From Candidatus Dormiibacterota bacterium (GTDB taxonomy: Bacteria > Chloroflexota > Dormibacteria > Aeolococcales > Bog-877): a DNA stretch of 5,116 nt. The stretch is taken from NCBI GenBank assembly GCA_030038765.1, contig JASHRA010000028.1:1-5116 (forward strand), in the 5' to 3' direction. Under the pieces are notes generated by a model. The model saw only the letters and a program-made list of their open reading frames with translations, did not search any database and had not been told where the DNA came from. Position numbers and translations under genes: made by a program. This document shows, in pieces, positions 1-5,116 of this stretch (positions are counted from its first letter, which is position 1; every line of letters starts with the position of its first letter).

Positions 1-1349
1 GCCCGAGCGACCAGGTAGTAGAGGCCGCTCGCGAGCAAGAAGCCCACGATCCAGGCGATGTCGCCGCCGCCCAAGGCCTTCGCGATCGGTCCCTCGAAGA
101 AGGAGGAGTTCATGAAGGGGAGCTCTACCAGGATCGTCACCACGTAGATGGCGACCGCGGGCCAGTTCACCAAGCCGTATCGCCCATCCACGCGGAAGAT
201 CTCCTGGATGTCGTAGTGACCGTGGCGGATCAGGTAGTAGTCGGTGAGGTTGATCGCGGTCCATGGAATGAGGAAGTAGAGAAGGAAGAGGATGAAGTTG
301 CTGAGGTTGGTGAGGAAGTTGGCGCTGGCGGCGATGGCGATGATCGTCCCCACGATCGCGACGGCCGTGGTGGTCACGATCCGGCTGGGTAGACCCGGGG
401 CAAGTTTCCCGGAGGGTGAGGCGCCGGTGAAGGCAGTAAGGAAGGCGCCGTAGAGGTTTTCCAGGTTGGCCGCGAAGAGGCCGAGCAGGATTATTACGAG
501 CAGCAGCCAGGTGATGCTGGGGAAGAGATTGGCGAGATACGACGGGGTGTTGGCCAGCACCTTGTTCTCGGCCACGCTCGCCGCCAAGGCTCCGACGATC
601 ATCACGAAGCAGGCGCCCCCGGCGGACCCGAGATAGGTGAACCAGAATGTGCGCTGGCCTGACGTGCCAGACGGGAGGTAGCGCGAGTAGTCCGAGACGT
701 ACGGCGCCCAGGTTATCTGCCAGGAAGCGAAGATGGAGATGGCCAACAGTACCGTTCCCGCAGTGACGCCTGCGCTCGACGTTTGGGGCGGCACCATGGT
801 CGCGAGCTTGACCAGAAAGACGACAAAGATGATCGCTGATAGCACTGAGACAACGCGGTCATAGGCGTGGAAGAAGTCGTATCCCACCCAGGTGATCAAC
901 AGGATGATGACGTCGCTGATGATGATGCTGGGGACGGTGGCGAGGTGCAGGAGAGCGGAGAGTGCCTCTCCTCCGAGCACGCCGCCCGAGACGAAGAAGC
1001 CGATGTACATCAGGACCACGACGGCCAGTGGTAGCAGCGCACCGAACATCCCGAACTGTGCCCGTGACTGGATCATCTGCGGGACGCCCATCTTCGGTCC
1101 CTGGATCGAGTGGTAAGCCATGAAGAGGCCACCGAGCAGGTTCCCGACCAGGATGGAGACGATAGCCCAAGCGAGGTTGAGTCCTAGTACGACGGCTAGC
1201 GCACCCGTTGCCACCGCCGTGACTTGGACGTTGCTGGCGAACCACAGCGTGAAGAGCGTGTTGGGTCGCCCTCTACGTTCGGCCTCTGGAATGAAGTCGA
1301 TGCCGCGTCGTTCTAGTTCGATTCCTGTGGCACGTGCCTCTGATCTCAC
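1..1349 (-). CDS. NCS1-family purine/cytosine-type permease (C-terminal end cut by window edge)
   Basis: This is an integral membrane symporter of the nucleobase:cation symporter-1 family (Pfam Transp_cyt_pur), which imports purines, pyrimidines or related nitrogen compounds across the cytoplasmic membrane. The frame is open for 449 codons and leaves the window at base 1. Diagnostic segments in order are GIDFIPEAERRGRP in the N-terminal tail, GPKMGVPQMIQSRAQFG (about residues 84-100), GYDFFHAYDR (156-165), WAPYVSDYSRYLP (214-226) and IPWTAINLTDYYLIRHGHYD (about 361-380). Hydrophobic segments alternate throughout, consistent with about 12 helices, and the last visible one (IAWIVGFLLASGLYYLVAR) is probably helix 12, so only a short tail is missing. 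The tail and SDYSRYLP motif resemble the purine-cytosine branch more than the hydantoin/allantoin branch. The start is GTG at 1349, chosen because a purine-rich ribosome site lies 8 bases upstream. It follows the hydrolase gene by 54 bases in the same frame. Family confidence is high; the substrate is unknown. Confidence 0.93.
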   Translation of the reverse strand, partial: MRSEARATGIELERRGIDFIPEAERRGRPNTLFTLWFASNVQVTAVATGALAVVLGLNLAWAIVSILVGNLLGGLFMAYHSIQGPKMGVPQMIQSRAQFGMFGALLPLAVVVLMYIGFFVSGGVLGGEALSALLHLATVPSIIISDVIILLITWVGYDFFHAYDRVVSVLSAIIFVVFLVKLATMVPPQTSSAGVTAGTVLLAISIFASWQITWAPYVSDYSRYLPSGTSGQRTFWFTYLGSAGGACFVMIVGALAASVAENKVLANTPSYLANLFPSITWLLLVIILLGLFAANLENLYGAFLTAFTGASPSGKLAPGLPSRIVTTTAVAIVGTIIAIAASANFLTNLSNFILFLLYFLIPWTAINLTDYYLIRHGHYDIQEIFRVDGRYGLVNWPAVAIYVVTILVELPFMNSSFFEGPIAKALGGGDIAWIVGFLLASGLYYLVAR

Positions 1350-1357
1350 TGGACAGA

Positions 1358-1367
1358 CTCTCCCCTC
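1358..1367 (-). promoter_or_regulatory. Ribosome binding site of the permease gene
   Basis: On the minus strand this reads GAGGGGAGAG, 8 bases before the GTG at 1349. It decides the start: no ATG, and no other GTG or TTG, lies in frame between the hydrolase stop and this GTG. Confidence 0.75.
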
Positions 1368-1403
1368 TGTGGTGCTGGCGACGATGACGGTGCGGCTGCT
1401 CCC

Positions 1404-2117
1404 CTAGTCATTCTTCCTCGCCCCCCGCCCTGCTGCCTCCAGCAGCAGCTCCGCCACCACCTTGGGCTGCGAGAGGAAGGGGGAGTGCCCAGCTCCGGGA
1501 ATCGCGGTGGCCTCGATGCCCAACCGGTCGCGCGCCGCCCGTCTGGCCCACTCCGGCCGCACCACGTGGTCCGCCTCCCCGAAGATGTAGGAGCGCGGCG
1601 TGCTCGGCCATCGGTGCAGTGGTGTCACCTCGGTGATGGTGAGTGTGGTCTGGCGCCGCAGCCTCGCTGTGGCCCAGGCCGCGTCGGCAGCCGTGCAGTC
1701 GTTGTAGAAGGAGTCTCGGGCGCGCGCCGGGTCGATCGAACAGAAGCCGTCCCCCCCGTCGACATACTCGAAGTTCGGATCAATGATGCCTGCGTCGTCG
1801 GCAAACTGCTGAGCCAGGCTCTTACCGGGAATCGGGAGCAGGCCGGCGATGAACGCCAGGTGGCGCACCGGCCGGAGCTCGGCCACCAGGGGAATGGTGA
1901 GGCCTCCCGCCGAGTGACCGACCAAGATGACGTCATCGCCGAGACCGCCGAGCGCGTCCAGCACCACTTTTGCGTTGGTCGCCGTGCCCGCCTGTCTCTC
2001 GGTACAGGGGAGCTCGACTGCGATCGAAGCCTGGCCCCGTTGCTTGAGCTCCCGCACGAGCCGCTCCCAGCACCAGGGACCGTGCCAATGTCCGTGGACT
2101 AGGACAAACGTGCTCAA
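1404..2117 (-). CDS. Alpha/beta-hydrolase (esterase-like, plant methylesterase/pyrethroid-hydrolase-like group)
   Basis: This is a 237-residue soluble hydrolase with the complete alpha/beta fold signature. The N-terminal strand and oxyanion loop are FVLVHGHWHG (residues 4-13), the nucleophile elbow is GHSAG with Ser69, the acid is probably Asp183 in FGEADHVV, and the histidine is His211 in GAGHSPF. FYNDCTAADAAWA (137-149) and the HSPFLSQP tail are typical of the small esterase group that includes plant methyl-salicylate esterases and hydroxynitrile lyases. The length is normal and no signal peptide is seen, so it is probably cytoplasmic. The start is TTG: it puts FVLVHG at the usual distance from the N-terminus and has a strong GGAGGAG five bases upstream. 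The start overlaps the regulator's stop as TTGA, so translation is probably coupled. By context it probably acts on a compound or product handled by the downstream permease. The exact ester, amide or C-C substrate cannot be read from the sequence. Confidence 0.92.
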   Translation of the reverse strand: MSTFVLVHGHWHGPWCWERLVRELKQRGQASIAVELPCTERQAGTATNAKVVLDALGGLGDDVILVGHSAGGLTIPLVAELRPVRHLAFIAGLLPIPGKSLAQQFADDAGIIDPNFEYVDGGDGFCSIDPARARDSFYNDCTAADAAWATARLRRQTTLTITEVTPLHRWPSTPRSYIFGEADHVVRPEWARRAARDRLGIEATAIPGAGHSPFLSQPKVVAELLLEAAGRGARKND

Positions 2118-2836
2118 GCGGTCTCCTCCACCAGGGAGAGGGGTTCAGGAAGCCTCCGCAGCAGAATCTCGGACCGCTCCACCGTCCACTCCAGCAGCTC
2201 GCGAGCACGTGCCTCAGCGGACGCCGGGTCACGCGCGATGCAGGCCTCGAAGAATCCTTTCTGGTGCTCCAGGTCATCCTTGGCGTTGATCCCCTCGGTC
2301 AAGGCGAGGCGGAAGTACCGCTCAGTCTGGCGTCGATAGGAGCGGATCTCCTGCAGCAGCCGTGGGTGGCCCGCTGCGCGGTAGCAGAGCTCATGCAACT
2401 CCCACTCCCCTGCCAGGTAGGCATCCCGGTCGCGACGCTGGGCGGGATGGAGACGGCTCAGGGCCTCGACGCCGCTGCGCATCGCCCGGACCTCACCGTC
2501 ACTTAGCCTCGGGGCCCCACGCTGGGCGGCGATACCCTCCAGCCCGGTGCGGACCGCATAGATGTCTCGCAGGTCCTCTATCGACAGTGGGGCCACCCGT
2601 GAGCCCCGGCCGCGGCGGTGAACTACCAGGCCCTCGGCCCGGAGCCGCTCCACCGCCACCCGGACCGGCGTGGTGCTGACGCCCAGCTCGTGGGCCAGCT
2701 CCACCAGCCGCAGCGGGGTGTCGGGCTCGAGCGAGCTCAGGATGCGGGCCCGGAGGTGGGCGTAGACGGCCTCCGTCACCGACTGCATCTGCAGCGTCTG
2801 AGCGGGCAGGCGCTCTGGTCCGCCTCCCTCGGGCAC
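2114..2836 (-). CDS. GntR-family transcriptional regulator, FadR subfamily (FCD domain)
   Basis: This is a 240-residue DNA-binding regulator. Residues about 19-83 form the GntR winged helix: SVTEAVYAHLRARIL leads in, LVELAHELGVSTTPVRVAVERLRAEGLV is the helix-turn-helix, and HRRGRGSRVAPLS is the wing. Residues about 87-225 are an all-helical FCD ligand domain, starting with IEDLRDIYAVRTGLEG. FCD domains usually bind a small carboxylate or similar effector, often with a metal held by Asp/Glu-x3-His and two later histidines. Glu144-x3-His148 and His191 are present, but no histidine occurs after 191, so the third ligand is missing. The start is GTG at 2836. The only internal ATG nearby (residue 17) would remove the N-terminal tail but spare the DNA-binding domain. 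No Shine-Dalgarno precedes the GTG, which fits the leaderless promoter described separately. It heads the hydrolase-permease operon and is divergent from the glycosidase gene, so it could control both. Confidence 0.93.
   Translation of the reverse strand: MPEGGGPERLPAQTLQMQSVTEAVYAHLRARILSSLEPDTPLRLVELAHELGVSTTPVRVAVERLRAEGLVVHRRGRGSRVAPLSIEDLRDIYAVRTGLEGIAAQRGAPRLSDGEVRAMRSGVEALSRLHPAQRRDRDAYLAGEWELHELCYRAAGHPRLLQEIRSYRRQTERYFRLALTEGINAKDDLEHQKGFFEACIARDPASAEARARELLEWTVERSEILLRRLPEPLSLVEETA
2123..2129 (-). promoter_or_regulatory. Strong Shine-Dalgarno for the TTG-started hydrolase
   Basis: The minus strand reads GGAGGAG, five bases before the TTG at 2117. It lies inside the last codons of the GntR regulator gene. 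The strong site offsets the weak start codon and supports the TTG choice. Confidence 0.75.
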
Positions 2837-2872
2837 GAACGGACTCTAGGCGGGGGCCGACGCGGGCGTCAA
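2837..2872 (-). promoter_or_regulatory. Candidate leaderless promoter of the regulator operon
   Basis: Read on the minus strand, TTGACG (2872-2867) is followed after 18 bases by TAGAGT (2848-2843), then six bases, then the GTG start at 2836. A transcript starting at the usual distance from the -10 would begin at the start codon itself. The lack of any Shine-Dalgarno upstream of the GTG agrees. The promoter would serve the regulator, hydrolase and permease genes. The assignment rests on hexamer matches only. Confidence 0.5.
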
Positions 2873-2887
2873 GGGTAGAAAGTCAAA

Positions 2888-2898
2888 GGTCGATGACC
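2888..2898. promoter_or_regulatory. Candidate GntR operator palindrome
   Basis: GGTC-GAT-GACC is an inverted repeat of four bases per arm with a three-base centre. FadR-subfamily regulators commonly bind short palindromes with GT/AC half-sites, often GGT...ACC, though known FadR-type sites usually have tighter spacing. It overlaps the -35 region of the rightward gene and lies about 52-62 bases upstream of the regulator's start, so binding here could block the glycosidase promoter. A second, wider inverted repeat, AGGGT at 2872-2876 with ACCCT at 2896-2900, overlaps it. Confidence 0.4.
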
Positions 2899-2926
2899 CT
2901 GTGAGCGGCCCGGTTACGATCGGGCG
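2893..2926 (+). promoter_or_regulatory. Candidate leaderless promoter of the GH88/105-like gene
   Basis: TACGAT at 2915-2920 fits TAnnnT and is followed by exactly six bases and then the GTG start at 2927. A weaker -35 match, ATGACC at 2893-2898, precedes it by 16 bases. No Shine-Dalgarno is present before the GTG, as expected of a leaderless message. The -35 hexamer coincides with the right arm of the candidate operator. Confidence 0.45.
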
Positions 2927-3913
2927 GTGGAGCCGCCCCTCGACGCGCTGAGCGCCCGCCTGGCGGAGCGCAGCCGGGCCTGGGCCCTGGCCCACTGGTA
3001 CTGGGGCGACGCCATCCTCGTCGACGGCCTCCTGGAGCTGGGAGACGGGGGCCTGGAGGCGGCCCGAGAGCAGGCCCTGGAGCTGCTCCGCCGCTGGCTG
3101 GAGACGGTCCCGCCCGGTCCCGGGGACGCGCTCGCTCCCGGCGCCGCCCTGGCCCGCATGGAGGCCGAGGGAGAGCTGCCCCGGGAGGCGCTGGACCGCT
3201 TCCTCGACGCCCTGGAGCGGCTGCCGCTGCTGTTCCGAGACGTGCCCTCGCTGGAGCCCCACCTGCCCCGCTTCCGCTTCGGGGTCTGCATCGACGCCCT
3301 CTACCACCTGCCCCCGGCCCTGGCCGCGGCGGCCCGGCGACGGGGCCGGCCGGAGCTGGCGGAGCGGGCCCTCCGCATCTGCATCCAGCTCCTCCACGTG
3401 CTGAGGTGCGAGGGCGGCTGGGCGCAGTGGTACGACGCCGCCCTGGGACGGAACAACGGGGTCCCCTGGAGCCGCGGGGCCGGCTGGGCCCTGCTGGGGC
3501 TGCTGGACACCGCTCGCCAGCTCCCGGACCGGAGCGCGCCGCTCGAGGAGCCCACGCTGGAGCTGCTTCGAAGGCTGGTGGCGACGCAGGGCGCGGGTGG
3601 CCACTGGGGCCCGGTGCTGGGACGGCGCGACCTCCCCGAGGAGTCCTCGGTGGCGGCCCTCTTCGTGGCCGCCGCCGGCCATCCCGCGGCGCCCACCGTG
3701 GACGCCGCGGCGGTGGCGCGGGCGCGCGCCGCCGTGCTGGGCTCCCTGGACCCCGGCGGCGTCTACCTCGGGGTCAGCGCCGACGTCCTCCCCGACTGGG
3801 ACCCCAGGAGCTACGAGAGCTTCCGGGTCGAGGCCTCCCCCTGGGGCCAGGGCGCGGCCCTGCGGGCGCTGGCGGCGATGGCGCGGGGAGGCGCCTCGGC
3901 CGATCCCACCTAG
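2927..3913 (+). CDS. GH88/GH105-like unsaturated glycuronyl hydrolase
   Basis: This 328-residue protein resembles the six-hairpin glycosidases of families 88 and 105 (YteR/UGL type), which hydrate the double bond of unsaturated uronic-acid ends on oligosaccharides left by polysaccharide lyases. Visible family landmarks in order are FGVCIDALYHLPPALA (118-133), whose Asp123 fits the catalytic Asp of the DALF-type motif, WSRGAGWALLGLLDTARQLP (181-200), matching the WxRGNGW block with Ala in place of Asn, then GGHWGPVLGRRDLPEESSVAALF (224-246), matching the GLW...E-S-S/A block, and SPWGQGAALRAL (304-315) near the C-terminus. No signal peptide or membrane segment is seen, so it probably acts in the cytoplasm on imported sugars. 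It is Ala/Arg/Leu-rich and slightly short for the family (about 340-380). The GTG start is set by the leaderless promoter and by the family-like WGDAILVDGLLEL soon after. No transporter or lyase gene is visible beside it, so the substrate is open. Confidence 0.72.
   Translation: MEPPLDALSARLAERSRAWALAHWYWGDAILVDGLLELGDGGLEAAREQALELLRRWLETVPPGPGDALAPGAALARMEAEGELPREALDRFLDALERLPLLFRDVPSLEPHLPRFRFGVCIDALYHLPPALAAAARRRGRPELAERALRICIQLLHVLRCEGGWAQWYDAALGRNNGVPWSRGAGWALLGLLDTARQLPDRSAPLEEPTLELLRRLVATQGAGGHWGPVLGRRDLPEESSVAALFVAAAGHPAAPTVDAAAVARARAAVLGSLDPGGVYLGVSADVLPDWDPRSYESFRVEASPWGQGAALRALAAMARGGASADPT
3910..3913. other. CTAG shared by two convergent stop codons
   Basis: The palindrome CTAG holds the TAG stop of the plus-strand glycosidase gene (3911-3913) and the TAG stop of the minus-strand aminotransferase gene (3912-3910). 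The genes overlap tail to tail by four bases, with no room for a terminator between them, so each transcript must end inside the other gene. Confidence 0.9.
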
Positions 3914-4980
3914 GGCCGCCGCCAGGACCGGGCCACGGCCAGGAAGGCGTCGTTCTCCTGGGGCGCTCCCACGGTCACCCGGACCCCCTCCCCGACGAAG
4001 CAGCGGACGCTGAGCCCGCCCGCCGAGCAGGCGGCCGCGAATTCGGCCGAGGCGGCGCCCAGGGGCAGCCAGACGAAGTTGGCCGAGCTCTCCGGCACCG
4101 CCAGGCCGGCGCCTCGGAGCGCGGCCAGGACCCGTCCCCGCTCCGCCACCGTGGCCCGCACCCGGGCCTCCATGTCGGCGGGCCGCTCCAGCGCGGCCAG
4201 GCCCGCGGCCTCGGCCATGGCGGTGAGCGCGAAGGGCAGGGCGACCCGGCGCAGGGTGGCCACCACCCGGGGGTCGGCGACGGCCCAGCCGATCCGGATC
4301 CCGGCCAGGCCGAAGGCCTTGGAGAAGGTGCGCAGCAGCACCAGGTTGGGCCGGCGCCGGGCCAGCTCCAGGCCGGCCGCCTCCAGACCTGCGCCCGCGA
4401 ACTCGCAGTAGGCGGCGTCCAGCACCAGCAGGCAGTTCCGGGGCAGGGAGTCGGCGAGCTCGGCGACCCCCTCGAGGGGGACGGTGGTGGAGGTGGGGTT
4501 GTTGGGGTTGGGCAGCAGCACGACCCGGGTGCGCCTGCCCACCGCGGCCCCGATCGCCGCCAGGTCGAGGCGTTGCCCCGCCAGCGGCACCGCCACGCCC
4601 CTCGCCCCCGAGCTCTGGGCCAGGATCGGGTAGGCCTCGTAGGAGCGCCAGCCGAAGACGACCTCGGTGCCGTGGCCGGCGTAGCCGGTGAGCAGGTCCC
4701 GGAGCAGGGTCAGGGAGCCGCCCGAGACCAGCACCCGCTCCGGGTCCAGCTGGTGGATCGCGGCCAGGCGCTGGGCCAGGGCCACCCCCCCGGCGGGGTA
4801 GCGGTTGGCGCCGGCCGCGGCCGCCGCAACCGCCTCCAGCACTACCCTGGAGGGGGGCTCGGGGGACTCGTTGGAGGAGAGCTTGTAGCCGGGCGAGCCG
4901 TCCGGTCGCTGCGCCGGCGTGCCCGGCACGTAGCTGGGCAGCGAGCCGATGTGGCGCCGGGGCCGGGGTGGGGAGGTCAC
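3910..4980 (-). CDS. HisC-like PLP aminotransferase (histidinol-phosphate or aromatic amino acid type)
   Basis: This 356-residue fold-type I aminotransferase matches the HisC/aromatic aminotransferase family, which moves an amino group between glutamate and histidinol-phosphate or aromatic 2-oxo acids using PLP in the cytoplasm. Visible residues are LSSNESPEP near the N-terminus (34-42), NRYPAGG with Tyr61, Asn161 in NPNNPT, Asp188 and Tyr191 in LDAAYCEF, the PLP lysine Lys221 in TFSKAFGLAGIRIGW with Arg229, and the carboxylate-binding Arg334 in VRVTVGAPQEN. Length is normal. The usual G-x-G-S-D/N-E turn reads SGGSLT (86-91), lacking the acidic or amide residue, and NENP is NESP, so it is a divergent member. 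The start is GTG at 4980, overlapping the upstream stop as GTGA with no strong Shine-Dalgarno, which suggests translational coupling to the FAD oxidase. No other his gene is in the window, so a role outside histidine synthesis is possible. Confidence 0.9.
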   Translation of the reverse strand: MTSPPRPRRHIGSLPSYVPGTPAQRPDGSPGYKLSSNESPEPPSRVVLEAVAAAAAGANRYPAGGVALAQRLAAIHQLDPERVLVSGGSLTLLRDLLTGYAGHGTEVVFGWRSYEAYPILAQSSGARGVAVPLAGQRLDLAAIGAAVGRRTRVVLLPNPNNPTSTTVPLEGVAELADSLPRNCLLVLDAAYCEFAGAGLEAAGLELARRRPNLVLLRTFSKAFGLAGIRIGWAVADPRVVATLRRVALPFALTAMAEAAGLAALERPADMEARVRATVAERGRVLAALRGAGLAVPESSANFVWLPLGAASAEFAAACSAGGLSVRCFVGEGVRVTVGAPQENDAFLAVARSWRRP

Positions 4981-5116
4981 CCGGCGGGTCCCAGGACCTT
5001 GCCCGGGTTGAGGATGCCGAGGGGGTCGAGGACGCCCTTGAGCTGGCGCATGAGGTCGACGCCGTTGGCGCGCTCCCGGCGCAGGGCGGCGATCTTGCCC
5101 AGGCCCACCCCGTGCT
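4977..5116 (-). CDS. FAD-linked oxidase, C-terminal fragment (GlcD/D-lactate dehydrogenase type)
   Basis: Only the last 45 codons and stop are inside the window; the rest lies to the right. The fragment begins (E)HGVGLGK, which is the conserved GEHGxGxxK motif of the FAD-oxidase C-terminal domain (PF02913), continues with LMRQLKGVLDPLGILNPGKVL, the classic ending of glycolate oxidase GlcD, D-lactate dehydrogenase and alkyl-DHAP synthase relatives, and stops five residues later. These enzymes oxidise 2-hydroxy acids to 2-oxo acids with FAD, using a cytochrome, flavoprotein or other acceptor. The TGA overlaps the GTG start of the aminotransferase gene, so the two are one operon. The substrate cannot be deduced from this fragment. 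Confidence 0.9.
   Translation of the reverse strand, partial: HGVGLGKIAALRRERANGVDLMRQLKGVLDPLGILNPGKVLGPAG

Noticed and set aside
859..1245. Minus-strand open frame of 128 codons inside the permease gene
   Set aside because: It is a shifted-frame reading; the true frame, which carries all NCS1 motifs, is open from 1349 to the left edge without interruption.
1350..1403. Possible terminator or separate promoter between hydrolase and permease genes
   Set aside because: I found no stable hairpin with a T-run and no convincing -35/-10 pair; the stretch is explained by the ribosome site and co-transcription.
1485..2102. Open frame of 205 codons on the plus strand, opposite the hydrolase gene
   Set aside because: It shows no domain signature, while the minus strand has a full catalytic triad and normal length.
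2788..2836. Alternative ATG start for the regulator at residue 17
   Set aside because: No ribosome site precedes it, and the GTG at 2836 fits the leaderless -10 spacing; it cannot be fully excluded.
2881..2886. Second -35-like hexamer (TTGACT on the minus strand)
   Set aside because: No TAnnnT-like -10 lies 16-18 bases downstream of it; the TTGACG at 2872-2867 pairs better with TAGAGT.
2846..3682. Open frame of 278 codons on the minus strand, opposite the glycosidase gene
   Set aside because: Its protein is rich in Gln, Arg, Gly and Pro with no recognisable domain, as expected opposite a very GC-rich gene, and the plus strand carries clear family motifs.
1..5116. tRNA, rRNA, CRISPR arrays, insertion sequences, attachment sites
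   Set aside because: No tandem or spaced repeats, transposase frames or tRNA-like folds were seen; nearly all of the window is covered by the six genes.

Overview
The window looks like chromosomal DNA from a high-GC bacterium, most likely an actinobacterium. I infer this from roughly 75-77% GC in hand-counted lines of the right half, from five visible gene starts that are all GTG or TTG with no ATG, and from two apparent leaderless promoters. No marker gene fixes the taxon. There are six protein-coding genes, two of them cut by the window edges. I saw no RNA gene, insertion sequence or CRISPR array. The only stretch without genes is a 90-base divergent promoter region.

Left half (1-2836, all minus strand): an apparent operon, in transcription order a GntR-family regulator with an FCD ligand domain, an alpha/beta-hydrolase whose TTG start overlaps the regulator's stop, and an NCS1 (purine-cytosine permease type) transporter that runs off the left edge just short of its C-terminus. 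The simplest reading is a ligand-controlled uptake-and-hydrolysis module: the permease imports a small, probably nitrogenous compound, the hydrolase cleaves it or a product, and the regulator senses a pathway metabolite. The substrate cannot be read from the sequence. In sampled lines this half has lower GC (about 55-67%) than the right half, which suggests a different origin.

Middle (2837-2926): the regulator and a rightward gene are divergent. Each GTG start lies exactly six bases after a TAnnnT -10-like hexamer, so both mRNAs may begin at the start codon. A palindrome, GGTC-GAT-GACC, overlaps the -35 region of the rightward promoter and is the best candidate operator.

Right half (2927-5116): a plus-strand GH88/GH105-like unsaturated glycuronyl hydrolase gene meets a minus-strand HisC-like aminotransferase gene tail to tail, and the two share one CTAG for their stop codons. 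The aminotransferase is coupled through a GTGA overlap to an upstream FAD-linked oxidase (GlcD/D-lactate dehydrogenase type), of which only the last 45 residues are in the window. An oxidase making a 2-oxo acid followed by an aminotransferase would be a coherent two-step route, but this is inferred from gene order and family chemistry.
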